DNA of 64,000 nucleotides from Streptomyces sp. NBC_01235 (GCF_035989285.1 NZ_CP108513.1:1860001-1924000), one strand, 5' to 3'. Shown: positions 51,033-61,077, counted from the first letter of the stretch. Translations and numbers: made by a program. The notes: generated from the letters alone by a model not told the origin.

Positions 51033-54000
51033 CTAACCCTCGTCCCCGTCCGCGAGCAGTCGTACGAGTTCGATGCGGGAGCGGATGCCGAGGCGAGTGA
51101 AGACGCCTCGTAGGTGGTGGTCGATGGTGCGGGGGCTGAGGGCGAGGCGGGTGGCGATCTCGCGGTTCGTGGCGCCGTCGGCGGCCATGCGGGCGACCAG
51201 CAGTTGCTGTGCGGTCAGGTCGGTCGTCGGGCGTCGGCCGGCGCGGGTCGGGGTGGCGGGGGCGCCGAGCGCGCGGAGTTCGGCTCGGGCGGCCTCGGCG
51301 CAGTGCGGGGCACCGAAGGAGTCGAACGCCTCCAGGGCACTGTGCAGCCGGTCGCGGGCCTCGGTGCGCAGCCGCAGTCTGCGCAGGGCGCTGCCGAACA
51401 GCAGTTCCGTACGGGCGCGTTCGAAGGCGCGAGAGCCTTCGGCGTGCAGGTCGAGGGCCGTGCGGTAGTGGTCGAGGGCGTCGGCGCCCGGGGTGAGCAG
51501 GGCCCGGCAGCGGGCGCTCAGGGCCAGGTCGTCGGGGCTGCCGACGGCGCGGGCCCAGCGGTCGTAGTCGGCGTGCGCGGCGCGGGCGACTCGGGTGTCG
51601 CCGGTGCGAGCGGCAGCCTCGACGTAGTGCGGGGTGGCCAGGTGGCGGATGGCCCGGTGGCCGTGGCCGGGGCCGGAGGCGGCGAGGGCGCGCAGCCGGG
51701 TCGCGGCGGCGTCATAGCGGGCGGAGCCGAGGTCGAGGAAGGCGAGCGCCCACTGCGCGAGGGCGGCGGGCAGGCCCAGTCCGTGGGCGAGGGCGTACGA
51801 ACGGGCGGCCGCGGCCCGCTCCCGGCACAGATCGCCGTCGCCGGTGAGCGCGGCGAACATCGCGAGGGCGGCCTGCAGATGGCAGGCCCCGTTGTCCTGT
51901 CCGGTGGCGTACGCCTGCCGCAGGGCGTCCAGCGCGGTGGCCTCGGCGGCGCGCGGGCGGCCGGTCCAGAAGTCGGCGTAGGCGCGGAACTCCATGGCCT
52001 GGGACACGGCGGGGATGTCGCCCCGGGCGCGGGCGGCGGCGGCCGCGCGGACGGTGGCAGTGGCGGCGCGGGTGTGATCGCCGAGCATCAGGGCGGCGAT
52101 GCCCGCGTGGACGAGAAGGGTGGGGTCACCACCCGGACCGCACCGTCCGGCGGTCGCCTCCAACAGAACGCGCGCATCGTCGTACCGCCCGTCGACAGCC
52201 GCGTCGATCCCGCCCGGCACACCCGGCGGGTCGAGCCCCAACTCCCGGGCGACCAGCACCGCTTCACGACATCTACGCAGGTCACCGGTGTAGACGGCGG
52301 CTTCGGCGGCTCGGGCGAGGAGGTGGGCGACGAGGACCCTGGGGGCGAGTTCGACAACACCTTCCGCCGCGACGCCCTCGACGGCTCCGGTGGCCTCGAC
52401 GGCTCCGGTGGCCACGGTGGCCTCGCCTGCCCCGATGGCCCCGGTGGCCACAGTTACCCCGGTTACCCCGGTTACCCCGGTTGCCCTGGTAGCCCCGGTG
52501 ACCCCGGTGGCTTCGGTGACCCTGGTGACCTCGGTGGCTTCGGTGACCCCGGTGACCCCGGTGGCTTCGGTGACCCCGGTGGCTTCGGTGACCCCGGTGG
52601 CTTCGGTGACCCCGGTAGCCCCGGTGACCCCGGTGGCTTCGGTGACCCTGGTGACCTCGGTGGCTTCGGTGACCCCGGTGACCCCGGTGACCCCGGTGGC
52701 TTCGGTGACCCCGGTAGCCCCGGTAGCCCCGGTAGCCCGGTCCGGGACGCGGGCGGTGACAGCATCGGCACCGCCACCGCGCGCCCCGGTGAACTCGGTT
52801 GCCGGGCCCGGGACATGGGCCGCAACGGCATCAGCACCGCTGTCCCGCGTCCCCGCCAACTTCGTGGCCGGGGTCGGGACACGAGCCGCATCAGCACCAC
52901 CACCGGTGTCGGGCTCCGCACCGGCGAAGTCAGTTGCTCGGGCCAGGAGACGTGTGGCGGGGGGCGTCGAGGCGAGGGGCACGGTGCCTCCCGCCGCGGC
53001 GAGGTCGGCGGCCCTGACCGGGACATGAGCGGCCACAGCACCGCCACCGCCGCCTTGCAACCCGCCTGGCAACCCACCTTGCACCCCGCCGTGTACCCCG
53101 CCGAGCTCCGCGGCCGCGGCCAGGACACGGACCGGCGCCGCACCGTCACCGTCGGCCCCCGCCCCGGCGAGGTCCGCGTCGGTGATGGAGGGAGCGGAGG
53201 AGGTGGAGGAGGTGGAGGAAACGGCCTTCGTGGTGTCGGCGGGTGGGAGGGTGCCCTTCTGCGCCCGCGCCGGGCCGCCGGGCGCGAGCCGGGGTACGGC
53301 TGCCCGCGCCGCGCCTGCCAGCAGGGCGTCGAAGGCCTCCGCCGCGTTGCCCGTTCGCAGGGCGAGGATGCCGGTGAGGGCGTCGGTGTTCGTGCGGGCG
53401 GCGAGGGTGCGGGAGCGGTCGCCGTCGCCCGCGCGCCAGGCGTCGGTCGCCGCGTGGGCGAGGAGGCGGGACTGTTCGCCGGGGTCCGTGCAGAGCGCGG
53501 CGGCGCGTTCGGCGAGGGCGCCGGCGAGGGCCGGGTCGCCGGCGGCGCGTGCCTGGGCGGCCGCCGCCGTCAGTTCCGCGGCGAGCCGCCCGCTGGGGCC
53601 GAGCGCGCCCGCGCCCCGGTGCCAGGACCGCCGGGGCGTCTCCGCCGGGCCGTGCAGGACACGGGCAAGCAGCCGGTGGACGTCGCGCCGGTCGGCCGGG
53701 GCCGCCGTCTCGTAGGCCGCGATCCGGGTCCACGCGTCGCGGAAGCCGACCCCGCCCGCCGTGACGTATGCGAGGCCGGCCGCCTCGGCCGCCTCCACGG
53801 GCCGGGTGTCGAGGCGGTCGGCGGCCACGGCCCGCAGGAAGGCGTGGGTGGCCACCGGGTACTGGTCGGCGGCGGCCAGCAGGAGCAGCAGCCGGGTGTC
53901 CTCCGGCAGGGCGCGGATCTCCCGGCGGTGTCCGTGCAGCAGGGCGGGGGCGAGGTCGGCGGGTTCGGTCGGCAACGGGTCGAGGCCGGCCGCCTGCCGT

Positions 54001-54170
54001 TCGGTCAGCCGTGCCGCGAGTTCGGCGGCGGCGCGCTGGTCGCCGTATACGAGACGCAGGACGCGCACGCGGACGCCGTCCGGCAGCGCCGAGGCCGGGC
54101 GTGGACCCGAGCCCGGGGGCGTCGGTGGCGAAGTGCGGTCATGGGGTGGGGGGTTCACCGGTGTCACCAC
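51033..54170 (-). CDS. LuxR-family regulator with a large internal repeat tract
   Basis: A 1045-residue protein. The C-terminus is a LuxR helix-turn-helix ([20 protein letters not shown], then [19 protein letters not shown]). The N-terminal 290 residues and residues about 630-970 are alpha-helical repeats like those that follow the ATPase in large LuxR (LAL-type) regulators, but no P-loop is present, so the ATPase part is missing. Residues about 300-620 are a low-complexity insert, including [24 protein letters not shown] repeats. The start is uncertain: GTG 54170 or 54158. Streptomycete homologues I recall lack this insert. Confidence 0.75.
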   Translation of the reverse strand: MVTPVNPPPHDRTSPPTPPGSGPRPASALPDGVRVRVLRLVYGDQRAAAELAARLTERQAAGLDPLPTEPADLAPALLHGHRREIRALPEDTRLLLLLAAADQYPVATHAFLRAVAADRLDTRPVEAAEAAGLAYVTAGGVGFRDAWTRIAAYETAAPADRRDVHRLLARVLHGPAETPRRSWHRGAGALGPSGRLAAELTAAAAQARAAGDPALAGALAERAAALCTDPGEQSRLLAHAATDAWRAGDGDRSRTLAARTNTDALTGILALRTGNAAEAFDALLAGAARAAVPRLAPGGPARAQKGTLPPADTTKAVSSTSSTSSAPSITDADLAGAGADGDGAAPVRVLAAAAELGGVHGGVQGGLPGGLQGGGGGAVAAHVPVRAADLAAAGGTVPLASTPPATRLLARATDFAGAEPDTGGGADAARVPTPATKLAGTRDSGADAVAAHVPGPATEFTGARGGGADAVTARVPDRATGATGATGVTEATGVTGVTGVTEATEVTRVTEATGVTGATGVTEATGVTEATGVTEATGVTGVTEATEVTRVTEATGVTGATRATGVTGVTGVTVATGAIGAGEATVATGAVEATGAVEGVAAEGVVELAPRVLVAHLLARAAEAAVYTGDLRRCREAVLVARELGLDPPGVPGGIDAAVDGRYDDARVLLEATAGRCGPGGDPTLLVHAGIAALMLGDHTRAATATVRAAAAARARGDIPAVSQAMEFRAYADFWTGRPRAAEATALDALRQAYATGQDNGACHLQAALAMFAALTGDGDLCRERAAAARSYALAHGLGLPAALAQWALAFLDLGSARYDAAATRLRALAASGPGHGHRAIRHLATPHYVEAAARTGDTRVARAAHADYDRWARAVGSPDDLALSARCRALLTPGADALDHYRTALDLHAEGSRAFERARTELLFGSALRRLRLRTEARDRLHSALEAFDSFGAPHCAEAARAELRALGAPATPTRAGRRPTTDLTAQQLLVARMAADGATNREIATRLALSPRTIDHHLRGVFTRLGIRSRIELVRLLADGDEG
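52390..52740. repeat. Tandem repeat tract within the LuxR gene
   Basis: Plus strand reads as many copies of GACCCCGGTGGCTTCGGT-like 9- and 18-base units. In the LuxR frame they encode T-G-V-T-E-A repeats. The unit length is a multiple of 3 and no frame contains a stop, so copy-number changes would not disrupt the gene. Confidence 0.85.
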
Positions 54171-54284
54171 ACAACTGACGTTACTGGCGAGTTACTTGAA
54201 CCGTAAAGACCGGCGATTTCACCGATGCGGCGCGCGTAGACCCGCCGGACACTCCTGGCAACCCCACACGTTTCAGGAGGCATC

Positions 54285-54971
54285 ATGCAGCGCCACAAGC
54301 GTCGCATCGCCGCGGCCCTCTCGGCCGTGGTCTCTTCGCTCCTGCTGTCACTGTCCTTCTCCGCCCCCACAGCCCACGCGGCGACCCACGACCCGATCGT
54401 CTTCGTGCACGGCATCAGCAGCTCTTCGAGCAGCTGGGACGACTGGGTCGCCGACTTCAAGGCCGACGGCTACACGGCCGCCGAGCTGGACGCCTGGACG
54501 TACAGCTGGTCCCAGTCGAACGCCACGACCGCCTCGCAACTCGCCACCGAGATCAAGAACGTGCTCGCCCGGACCGGCGCGAGCAAGGTCGACGTCGTCG
54601 TCCACTCCATGGGCGCCCTCAGCTCCCGCTACTACCTCAAGAACCTCGGCGGGACGGCGTACGTCGACGACTTCGTCTCCGTCGCGGGCACCAACCACGG
54701 AACGTCGGTCGCCTCGTGGTGCAGCTGGCTGTACACGTCCTGCGCCGAGATGGTCACCGGCAGTTCCTTCGTCACCGCGCTCAACTCCGGTGACGAGACC
54801 CCGGGCAGCGTGAACTACGCGACCTACTGGTCGAACTGCGACGCCGCCATCGATCCGGACTCCTCGGCGCTGCTGAGCGGGGCCACCAACGTCGGCGTCG
54901 GGTGCATCTCGCACAACGAGATGAACAACGACCACGGCGTGTACGAACGGGTGCGCGACTTCATCCAGTGA
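54285..54971 (+). CDS. Secreted lipase/esterase (alpha/beta-hydrolase)
   Basis: A 228-residue exported enzyme. Signal peptide: [20 protein letters not shown], cleaved near [24 protein letters not shown] is the oxyanion HG region; the nucleophile Ser lies in [17 protein letters not shown] (HSMG in place of GHSMG); VAGTNHGTS and [16 protein letters not shown] supply the later strand and probable catalytic His. Four cysteines in the mature part suggest disulfides. Streptomycete lipases of family I have this size. CAGGAGGCATC precedes the ATG. Confidence 0.87.
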   Translation: MQRHKRRIAAALSAVVSSLLLSLSFSAPTAHAATHDPIVFVHGISSSSSSWDDWVADFKADGYTAAELDAWTYSWSQSNATTASQLATEIKNVLARTGASKVDVVVHSMGALSSRYYLKNLGGTAYVDDFVSVAGTNHGTSVASWCSWLYTSCAEMVTGSSFVTALNSGDETPGSVNYATYWSNCDAAIDPDSSALLSGATNVGVGCISHNEMNNDHGVYERVRDFIQ

Positions 54972-55053
54972 CCGGCGTGACGGGAACATCGGGGGTGCGA
55001 CGGGCCTGTACGGGGGAGAATCCCGGTAGGCCCGTCCAGCCCGGGAGGTCGCC

Positions 55054-55740
55054 ATGCGGCTGTGCTCCACCGGCTCCGGCAAAGTGCTCGGTGATCCCGT
55101 CCACCATCCGTTGTTCGCCCGCTGCTACACCCGGCTGGGTACGGCAGCGGAGACCCGGGCCGGTCTCGCCGGTGTGCGTGAGCGGCTGCTCGCCGGGCTC
55201 TCCGGGCGGGTCATCGAGATCGGCGCGGGCAATGGGCTGAACTTCGCGCATTATCCGGGTGCCGTCTCGGAGGTCGTCGCGATCGAACCGGAGCGCCGGA
55301 TGCGGCAGGCGGCGCTGGAAACCGCCCTGCGCGCCGAGGTGCCCGTCGATGTCGTGCCGGGGGTGGCGGAGGCGCTGCCGGTCAAGAGCGAGGCCTTCGA
55401 CGCGGCGGTGGTCTCGCTGGTGCTGTGCAGCGTGCGGGACCTGCCGCGCACGCTGGCCGAGCTGCGGCGGGTGCTGCGGCCCGGGGGCGAGGTGCGGTTC
55501 CTCGAACACGGGCCGGGCGGCGGCCGGGCCATGCAGTTCGCCCAGCGCGCGTTGGACCGTACGGTGTGGCCGCACCTGGCCGGCGGCTGCCGGCTCACCC
55601 GCGACGCGGTCGGCGCGCTGCGGGAGGCCGGGTTCGAACTCGGTCCGTACCGTCGGCTGTTGCTGCCGGAGAACGGCCCGCGGCTGCCGTTCTCCTACTG
55701 CGTGATCGGTACCGCCTGGCGGCCCGACGCACCCGGGTGA
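55054..55740 (+). CDS. Class I SAM-dependent methyltransferase
   Basis: A 228-residue protein with GGGAGGTCGCC before its ATG. VIEIGAGNGLNFAHYP is the SAM motif I, VVAIEPERRMRQAALE motif post-I, FDAAVVSLVLCSVRD motif II/III and LRRVLRPGGEVRFLEH the following strand. It is like the METTL7 (thiol or small-molecule methyltransferase) branch: KVLGDPVHHPLFARCY near the N-terminus fits. The substrate is unknown. Confidence 0.87.
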   Translation: MRLCSTGSGKVLGDPVHHPLFARCYTRLGTAAETRAGLAGVRERLLAGLSGRVIEIGAGNGLNFAHYPGAVSEVVAIEPERRMRQAALETALRAEVPVDVVPGVAEALPVKSEAFDAAVVSLVLCSVRDLPRTLAELRRVLRPGGEVRFLEHGPGGGRAMQFAQRALDRTVWPHLAGGCRLTRDAVGALREAGFELGPYRRLLLPENGPRLPFSYCVIGTAWRPDAPG

Positions 55741-55744
55741 GGCC

Positions 55745-56119
55745 TCACAGGCTCCACTGGCGCAGTTCCCGCGCGATGTCGGCCAGCGACGCCTCCCCGT
55801 TCTTCACCAGCCGGGCCAGGTCGCGGACCTGTTCGGGCGAGGTGGCGACCTTCAGGCCGCTGGCGACGAGATAGGCGTACGCGACGGCGCAGGCGAACAG
55901 GGCGTTGGAGCGCTCCAGCGCGGGGACGTGGATGAGGAGTTGGAGCAGGGCCGCGGCGCGGGCCTGCGGGTCGTCGTAGACGGGGACGTCGAATATCTCG
56001 GCCTGGTGGCGTGCCACGGCCGCGACCAGCGCCCCCCAGTCGGTGACCTGGGGGTCTCCCGGGGTTTTCTGTTCGGCGAGCATGAGGAGCCAGGCGAGGT
56101 CGATGCGAAGGTCGCTCAA
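55745..56119 (-). CDS. Fic/Doc-like toxin component
   Basis: A 124-residue protein. TTG 56119 is proposed as the start because it lies 4 bases after the antitoxin stop, giving SDLRIDLAWLLMLAEQKTPG at the N-terminus. The helical core DWGALVAAVARHQAEIF and LLIHVPALERSNALFACAVA resembles the Fic core, but the motif HxFxxGNxR is degenerate (HVPALERSNAL, with Asn but no Lys/Arg). I recall this family being annotated as Fic-family toxin in streptomycetes. It may be a diverged or inactive AMPylase/kinase. Confidence 0.7.
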   Translation of the reverse strand: MSDLRIDLAWLLMLAEQKTPGDPQVTDWGALVAAVARHQAEIFDVPVYDDPQARAAALLQLLIHVPALERSNALFACAVAYAYLVASGLKVATSPEQVRDLARLVKNGEASLADIARELRQWSL

Positions 56120-56123
56120 GAGA

Positions 56124-56411
56124 TCAGCGGCGACCTTCGCGCGTACCGGCCTCGGATGTACCGGCCTCACGTGTACCGGTCTCGCGCGTGGCGCCCTCGC
56201 GTTCCGCGCCGAACTCGTCCACGAAGACGGCCTCGTACTGCTTCATGAAGTCACTGGCGGCCTCGACGAACGTGTGGCCGATTTCCCCGGCGTCCTGTCT
56301 GACCAGCTCTTCTATGTAGCGGTTGACGCTCATGCCGCGGGCCGTGGCCCGCTCGCGGGCGGCTCGGGCCGTGCCCTCGTCCACGCGTACGTTCAGCTGG
56401 GTCTTCGCCAT
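56124..56411 (-). CDS. Ribbon-helix-helix antitoxin
   Basis: A 95-residue protein starting MAKTQLNVRVDEGTARAARE, then RATARGMSVNRYIEELVRQD, a standard ribbon-helix-helix DNA-binding domain. The C-terminus consists of short repeats (ATRETGTREAGTSEAGTREG) coming from a 15-bp tandem repeat at about 56140-56190. It precedes the Fic-like toxin gene by 4 bases; the two form a toxin-antitoxin operon, with this protein as autoregulator (inference from order). Confidence 0.85.
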   Translation of the reverse strand: MAKTQLNVRVDEGTARAARERATARGMSVNRYIEELVRQDAGEIGHTFVEAASDFMKQYEAVFVDEFGAEREGATRETGTREAGTSEAGTREGRR

Positions 56412-56559
56412 ACCTCGACGCTAGCGCCGGGATGCTAGCAGCGGCAAGGGCGGCCAGGAATCGTTAAGGGTTACGCGGTGTGCGCCGGGTCACACTACGC
56501 TCGGCCGGGCAGGGGTATCGGCACGTAGTCGGCCCGTCCACGCAAGCGAGGAGGCAGCC

Positions 56560-57366
56560 TTGTCCACACCTGCTGCGGAGCACGCCCCCGGTCTGGCCTC
56601 GGCCGACGGGATCGCGGCCCGCGCCCGCGGTCTGACCAAGGCGTACGGCTCGGGCGAGACCACGGTGCTCGCCCTGGACTCGGTGGACGTGGACGTCGCG
56701 CGCGGCCGTTTTACCGCCGTCATGGGGCCGTCCGGCTCCGGGAAGTCCACCCTGATGCACTGCCTGGCCGGCCTCGACACCGTTTCGGCCGGTCAGGTGT
56801 GGCTCGGCGACACCGAGATCACGGGGCTGAAGGATCGGGACCTGACCCGGCTGCGGCGCGACCGGATCGGGTTCATGTTCCAGTCGTTCAACCTGATCCC
56901 GACGCTCAACGCGGCCGAGAACATCACCCTGCCCATGGACATCGCGGGTCAGAAGCCCGACCAGAAGTGGCTGGACCAGGTCATCGACACCCTGGGTCTG
57001 CGGGACCGGCTCAAGCACCGGCCGTCGCAGTTGTCCGGCGGCCAGCAGCAGCGCGTGGCCTGTGCCCGGGCGCTCGCCTCCCGGCCCGAGCTGATCTTCG
57101 CCGACGAGCCGACCGGCAACCTGGACTCGCGGGCGGGCCTGGAGGTGCTCGCCTTCTTGCGCCAGGCCGTGGACGATCTCGGCCAGAGCGTCGTCATGGT
57201 CACCCACGATCCGGGCGCCGCCGCCCACTCCGACCTGGTGCTCTTCCTCGCGGACGGGCGCATCGTGGACGAGATGGAACGGCCCACCGCGGAGGCGGTG
57301 CTGGAACGCATGAAGCGCTTCGACGTCACCCGCGCCCTGTCCGACGGCGCCCCCGAGGAGGACTGA
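56560..57366 (+). CDS. ABC transporter ATP-binding protein (MacB/LolD type)
   Basis: A 268-residue ATPase starting at TTG 56560, with GCGAGGAGGC before it. Walker A is GPSGSGKST, the Q-loop FMFQSFNLIP, the signature LSGGQQQRVACARA, Walker B LIFADEPTGNLDS and the H-loop VMVTHD. It is the LolD/MacB subfamily that works with FtsX-type permeases. The permease gene starts 4 bases after its stop. Substrate unknown. Confidence 0.93.
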   Translation: MSTPAAEHAPGLASADGIAARARGLTKAYGSGETTVLALDSVDVDVARGRFTAVMGPSGSGKSTLMHCLAGLDTVSAGQVWLGDTEITGLKDRDLTRLRRDRIGFMFQSFNLIPTLNAAENITLPMDIAGQKPDQKWLDQVIDTLGLRDRLKHRPSQLSGGQQQRVACARALASRPELIFADEPTGNLDSRAGLEVLAFLRQAVDDLGQSVVMVTHDPGAAAHSDLVLFLADGRIVDEMERPTAEAVLERMKRFDVTRALSDGAPEED

Positions 57367-57370
57367 CCCG

Positions 57371-59938
57371 GTGCTGAAGGCGACACTGCGAAGCTTTCTC
57401 GCGCACAAGGGCCGGCTGCTGCTGTCCGCGCTGGCCGTCGTCCTGTCGGTGGCGTTCGTCGCGGGGAGCCTGATCTTCTCGGACACGGTGACCCGCACCT
57501 TCGACCGGCTCTTCGCCTCCACGGCGGCGGATGTGACGGTCGAGCCCCGGGACGACCTCGGCTCCTCCGTGCCAACGGGCGCCGTCCAGACCGTGCCCGC
57601 CGCCCTCGCCGGGCAGCTGGCCCGCGTGGACGGGGTCGCGTCGACCCACCCGGACGTGGGCGTGGAGAACATCACGATCGTCGACAGCGAGAACGAGTCC
57701 GTCGGACCGACCACGGGTGCGCCCACCATCGCCACCGACTGGTACATCACCGACCGCAGCCCCGTGAAGTTGACCTCCGGCCACACCCCGCGCGGCGCCG
57801 GCGAGGCCATACTCGACGCCGACACCGCCGACAAGAAGCACGTGAAGATCGGCGACACGCTCACCGTGATGGCCCAGCCGGGCTCGTTCAAGGTGGAGAT
57901 CGTCGGCATCGCCACGTTCACCACCACCAACCCGGGCGCGGCCCTGGTCTTCCTCGACCCCGAGACGGCTGCCACGAAGCTCCTGGGCTCGGCGGACAAG
58001 GCCACGAGCATCTCCGTCGACGCGGCCGACGGCGTGAGCGACGCCGTGCTCAAGCAGCGTGTCGCCGCCGCGATCGGCACCGGGCCGTACGACGTGAAGA
58101 CCGCCGACGAGCAGGCGAAGTCGTCGGCGGAGTCCCTGGGCGGCTTCCTCGACGTCATCAAGTACGTGATGCTCGGCTTCGCCGGGATCGCCGTCCTGGT
58201 CGGCGTGTTCCTGATCGTCAACACGTTCTCGATGCTGATCGCCCAGCGCACCCGTGAGCTGGGTCTGCTGCGCGCCCTGGGCGCCGACCGCCGTCAGGTG
58301 CGGCGTTCGGTGCTCGCCGAGGCGGTGCTGCTCGGCGTCGTCGGCTCGACACTCGGTCTCGCCGCCGGCATCGCACTCGCGGCCGGTCTGATCAAGCTGA
58401 TGAGCGCGTTCGGCATGAACCTGAAGACCACGGAGATGGTCGTCGGCTGGGCGACCCCGGTGTCGGCGTACGTGGTCGGCGTCGGCGTCACCTTCGTGGC
58501 GGCCTACCTCCCGGCCCGGCGCGCCGGGACCGTGTCGCCGATGGCGGCCCTGGCGGACGCGGACGCCGCCGGGGTGGGCCGGCCGCTGAAGGTGCGCGCG
58601 GCGGTGGGCGCGGTCGTCGGAGCACTGGGCGTGGCCGCGCTCGTGGGCTGCGTGACCTCGTCGAAGACGGCGACGGCGGCCTCTCTGCTGGGTCTGGGCG
58701 TGGTCCTCACGCTCATCGCCACCGTCGTCGCGGGCCCGATCCTGGTGCGCCCGGTGATCCGCGTCCTCGGCGGCGCGTTCCCGGCGCTGTTCGGCTCTGT
58801 CGGCCGGATGAGCCAGCGCAACGCCCTGCGCAACCCGCGCCGTACGGGCGCCACGGCGGCCGCGTTGATGGTGGGCCTCGCCCTGGTGGGCGGGATGTCG
58901 GTGGCGAGCGCCTCCATGTCCAAGTCCTTCGACCAGCAGATCGACAGAACGCTGGGCGCCGACTTCGTCATCCAGAACGCCAACTTCACCCCGTTCTCCA
59001 AAGAGGTCACGGACGCCGTGAAGGGCACCCAGGGCGTCGGCCTCGTCGTACGGCAGCGGTTCGCACCGATCGCCGTACGACTGCCCGACGGCAAGCGCGT
59101 CGAGACGACCGCCGCCGGTTACGACGACCAGGTCGACGACGTATCGCACATCACGTACGCCGAGGGGAGCTCGGCGGCGGTACTGGCCGACGGCGCCATC
59201 GGCATGGACGTCGACTTCGCCAAGGACCACGGGGTGCGGCTCGGCCGCGTACTCCCGGTGGAGTTCCCCGGCGACCGGACGACATCGCTGAAGGTCGGCG
59301 CGCTCACCGACCAGGACGGCGCCGAGGGGTTCGGGATGCAGGGCGGGCTGTTCTTCGGGATCGCGACCGTCGAGAAGTACGTGCCCGGCGGGCAGGACTC
59401 CGCGCTGTACGTGAACGCGGGCTCCGGCACCACGGGCGACCAGCTGCGTCCTCGGCTGGAGAAGACGCTGGACGCGTATCCGCAGGTGCAGGTCCGTGAC
59501 CAGGCCGACTACAAGAAGCTCGTGCACGACCAGATCGCCGTCCTGCTGTACCTGGTGTACGCGCTGCTCGGGCTCGCGATCGTCATCGCGGTGCTCGGCG
59601 TGGTGAACACCCTGGCGCTGTCGGTGGTGGAGCGGACCCGGGAGATCGGGCTGCTGCGCGCCATCGGGCTGGCCCGGCGGCAGTTGCGCCGGATGATCCG
59701 GCTGGAGTCGGTGGTGATCGCTGTGTTCGGCGCGGTGCTGGGGCTGGCGCTCGGCCTGGTGTGGGGCGTGTGCATACAACAGGTGCTGGAGTTGCAGGGC
59801 ATGAAGGCCCTCGCGATCCCGTGGGGCACGATCGTCGCGGTCGTCGTGGGCTCGGCGGTCGTCGGCGTCGTGGCGGCGCTGCTGCCGGCGTTGCGAGCCT
59901 CCCGGATGAACGTGCTGGCGGCGATCGCGCACGAGTGA
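57371..59938 (+). CDS. FtsX-type ABC transporter permease
   Basis: An 855-residue membrane protein starting at GTG 57371. It has two FtsX domains: an N-terminal span (LLLSALAVVLSVAFVAGSLI), a large external MacB-type domain, three spans (GFAGIAVLVGVFLIVNTFSM and two more), then two spans in the middle, another external domain (RVLPVEFPGDRTTSLKVGAL) and three C-terminal spans ending in ASRMNVLAAIAHE. It is the partner of the ATPase upstream. Such pairs move lipids, peptides or antibiotics out, or signal mechanically. A strong hairpin follows at 60014. Confidence 0.92.
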   Translation: MLKATLRSFLAHKGRLLLSALAVVLSVAFVAGSLIFSDTVTRTFDRLFASTAADVTVEPRDDLGSSVPTGAVQTVPAALAGQLARVDGVASTHPDVGVENITIVDSENESVGPTTGAPTIATDWYITDRSPVKLTSGHTPRGAGEAILDADTADKKHVKIGDTLTVMAQPGSFKVEIVGIATFTTTNPGAALVFLDPETAATKLLGSADKATSISVDAADGVSDAVLKQRVAAAIGTGPYDVKTADEQAKSSAESLGGFLDVIKYVMLGFAGIAVLVGVFLIVNTFSMLIAQRTRELGLLRALGADRRQVRRSVLAEAVLLGVVGSTLGLAAGIALAAGLIKLMSAFGMNLKTTEMVVGWATPVSAYVVGVGVTFVAAYLPARRAGTVSPMAALADADAAGVGRPLKVRAAVGAVVGALGVAALVGCVTSSKTATAASLLGLGVVLTLIATVVAGPILVRPVIRVLGGAFPALFGSVGRMSQRNALRNPRRTGATAAALMVGLALVGGMSVASASMSKSFDQQIDRTLGADFVIQNANFTPFSKEVTDAVKGTQGVGLVVRQRFAPIAVRLPDGKRVETTAAGYDDQVDDVSHITYAEGSSAAVLADGAIGMDVDFAKDHGVRLGRVLPVEFPGDRTTSLKVGALTDQDGAEGFGMQGGLFFGIATVEKYVPGGQDSALYVNAGSGTTGDQLRPRLEKTLDAYPQVQVRDQADYKKLVHDQIAVLLYLVYALLGLAIVIAVLGVVNTLALSVVERTREIGLLRAIGLARRQLRRMIRLESVVIAVFGAVLGLALGLVWGVCIQQVLELQGMKALAIPWGTIVAVVVGSAVVGVVAALLPALRASRMNVLAAIAHE

Positions 59939-60013
59939 AGCCGTCCCCTTCGGCCACGTACACGCGGAACACGAGGGGGCGACGCCGCCGTACGGATCAC
60001 CGTGCGAGCGCCT

Positions 60014-60048
60014 GGGCCGACTTCCTTTCACGGAAAGGAAGTCGGCCC
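60014..60048 (+). terminator. Hairpin after the ABC permease gene
   Basis: GGGCCGACTTCCTTTC-ACG-GAAAGGAAGTCGGCCC is a perfect 16-bp stem with a 3-base loop, 76 bases past the permease stop. Confidence 0.85.
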
Positions 60049-60074
60049 GGCCGCGCGAGACGGAGCCACGGGTG

Positions 60075-60379
60075 CCGCCATCTGGATCGACCACAACACC
60101 ATCGCGACATCACCTCGTACGGCAACCTCTCGCGGCGCGTCGAAGACGGTCATCGAGAACACCTACTACGAGAACGTGAACGACCCGTACACCTACGACA
60201 CCACAGCGGCGTCCCTGACCCAGACGGGCAGCATCGTCGTCAACTGCACGGGCGACCAGAAGACCAACGGCACCACCTTCGACCCGGGCAGCCACTACTC
60301 CTACACGCTCGACCCGGCGGCCGACGTGCCCGCCCTGCTGAAGCAGTACAGCGACCCTCAGCCCAATATCGGCACCTGA
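60075..60379 (+). pseudogene. Pectate lyase C-terminal remnant
   Basis: The frame reads IWIDHNTIA, then TVIENTYYENVNDPYTYDTT, SLTQTGSIVVNCTGDQ and DPAADVPALLKQYSDPQPNI before a stop. These are the final strands and C-terminus of family 1 pectate lyases of streptomycetes. The N-terminal two thirds, including the catalytic region and signal peptide, are missing, and a short stretch near 60105 is out of frame with the family sequence. There is no start codon with a ribosome-binding site. Confidence 0.75.
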
Positions 60380-60520
60380 GCGCCCGCCGTCCGGTGCCGC
60401 CTCCGCGCCACGGCACCGGACGGTCTCCGTACACCCGCTTACGCATTCGTCGTCCGACCGGAGTCTGATCGGAACGTCACCGCACGGTCCGAGGCCCGCC
60501 CCGCGCGCGACGACGCGTAG

Positions 60521-60884
60521 TTGGACGAAGCAGCTTCCCAGTGCGTCGAACGTCAGGACCTGCTCGGCTTCCTGGGCACCGCCACCAACGGGCCGGCCTC
60601 GGACATCGCCACGGTGACCTGCACCGACGGCACGACGCAGGAGTTCACCCCGGCCTTCGCCGACTGGTGGGACAACAGGCCGGCCGAGGGAGGGCGGGCT
60701 GGTCGCCGGCCCCACGTACCTCAACACCCGAACCGGTCAGACCGTCCGCAAGGTCGGCGTGTACGGCAGCACGGTCACCCTGCGGGAGGGCAGGACGCCC
60801 GCGTATGTCACCCTGCCCGCCATCAGCACAGGGGTGGGGGCGGGCCAGAACACCATGCACGTCTTCGCGATCGCCCTGGGCTGA
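60521..60884 (+). pseudogene. Remnant of a secreted glycosidase accessory domain, frameshifted
   Basis: One frame gives LLGFLGTATNGPASDIATVT, then DGTTQEFTPAFADWWDN; near 60695 the match shifts to another frame, which gives LVAGPTYLNTRTGQTVRKVG, VYGSTVTLREGRTPAYVTLP and ends QNTMHVFAIALG at 60884. These fit the C-terminal beta-sandwich of large secreted glycoside hydrolases. A frameshift and a missing catalytic part make it a dead fragment. The exact parent family is not certain. Confidence 0.6.
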
Positions 60885-60899
60885 CCGGCGCCCTCAGGA

Positions 60900-60940
60900 G
60901 GAGGTGGTGTCCGCGGACCGCCGCCGCGGACACCACCTCC
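60900..60940 (+). terminator. Hairpin after the glycosidase remnant
   Basis: GGAGGTGGTGTCCGCGG and CCGCGGACACCACCTCC are perfect 17-base arms around a 7-base loop, 16 bases past the old stop codon. The hairpin has outlived its gene. Confidence 0.85.
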
Positions 60941-61077
60941 GCAGTACAGCCCCGGCGCGGTCCGGTGACGGTGGCCGCGGCCACCTGCCGCGAGGTGTCG
61001 ATCACGTGACTCATTGCTCGATTCCCCGGCCCGGAAACCGTTCGCCACAAGGGCCGGCGCTCTGCTTGGCTCGGCCC

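Noticed and set aside
52390..52740. Regular repeats that could suggest a CRISPR array
   Set aside because: Units are 9-18 bases, contiguous, without unique spacers and lie inside a coding frame; no cas genes are nearby.
51114..54206. A 1030-codon open frame on the plus strand covering the whole LuxR gene, with collagen-like repeats
   Set aside because: It has no ribosome-binding site, ends in no known domain, and its third-position GC pattern follows the LuxR gene on the other strand. The collagen-like look comes from the repeat units being stop-free in every frame.
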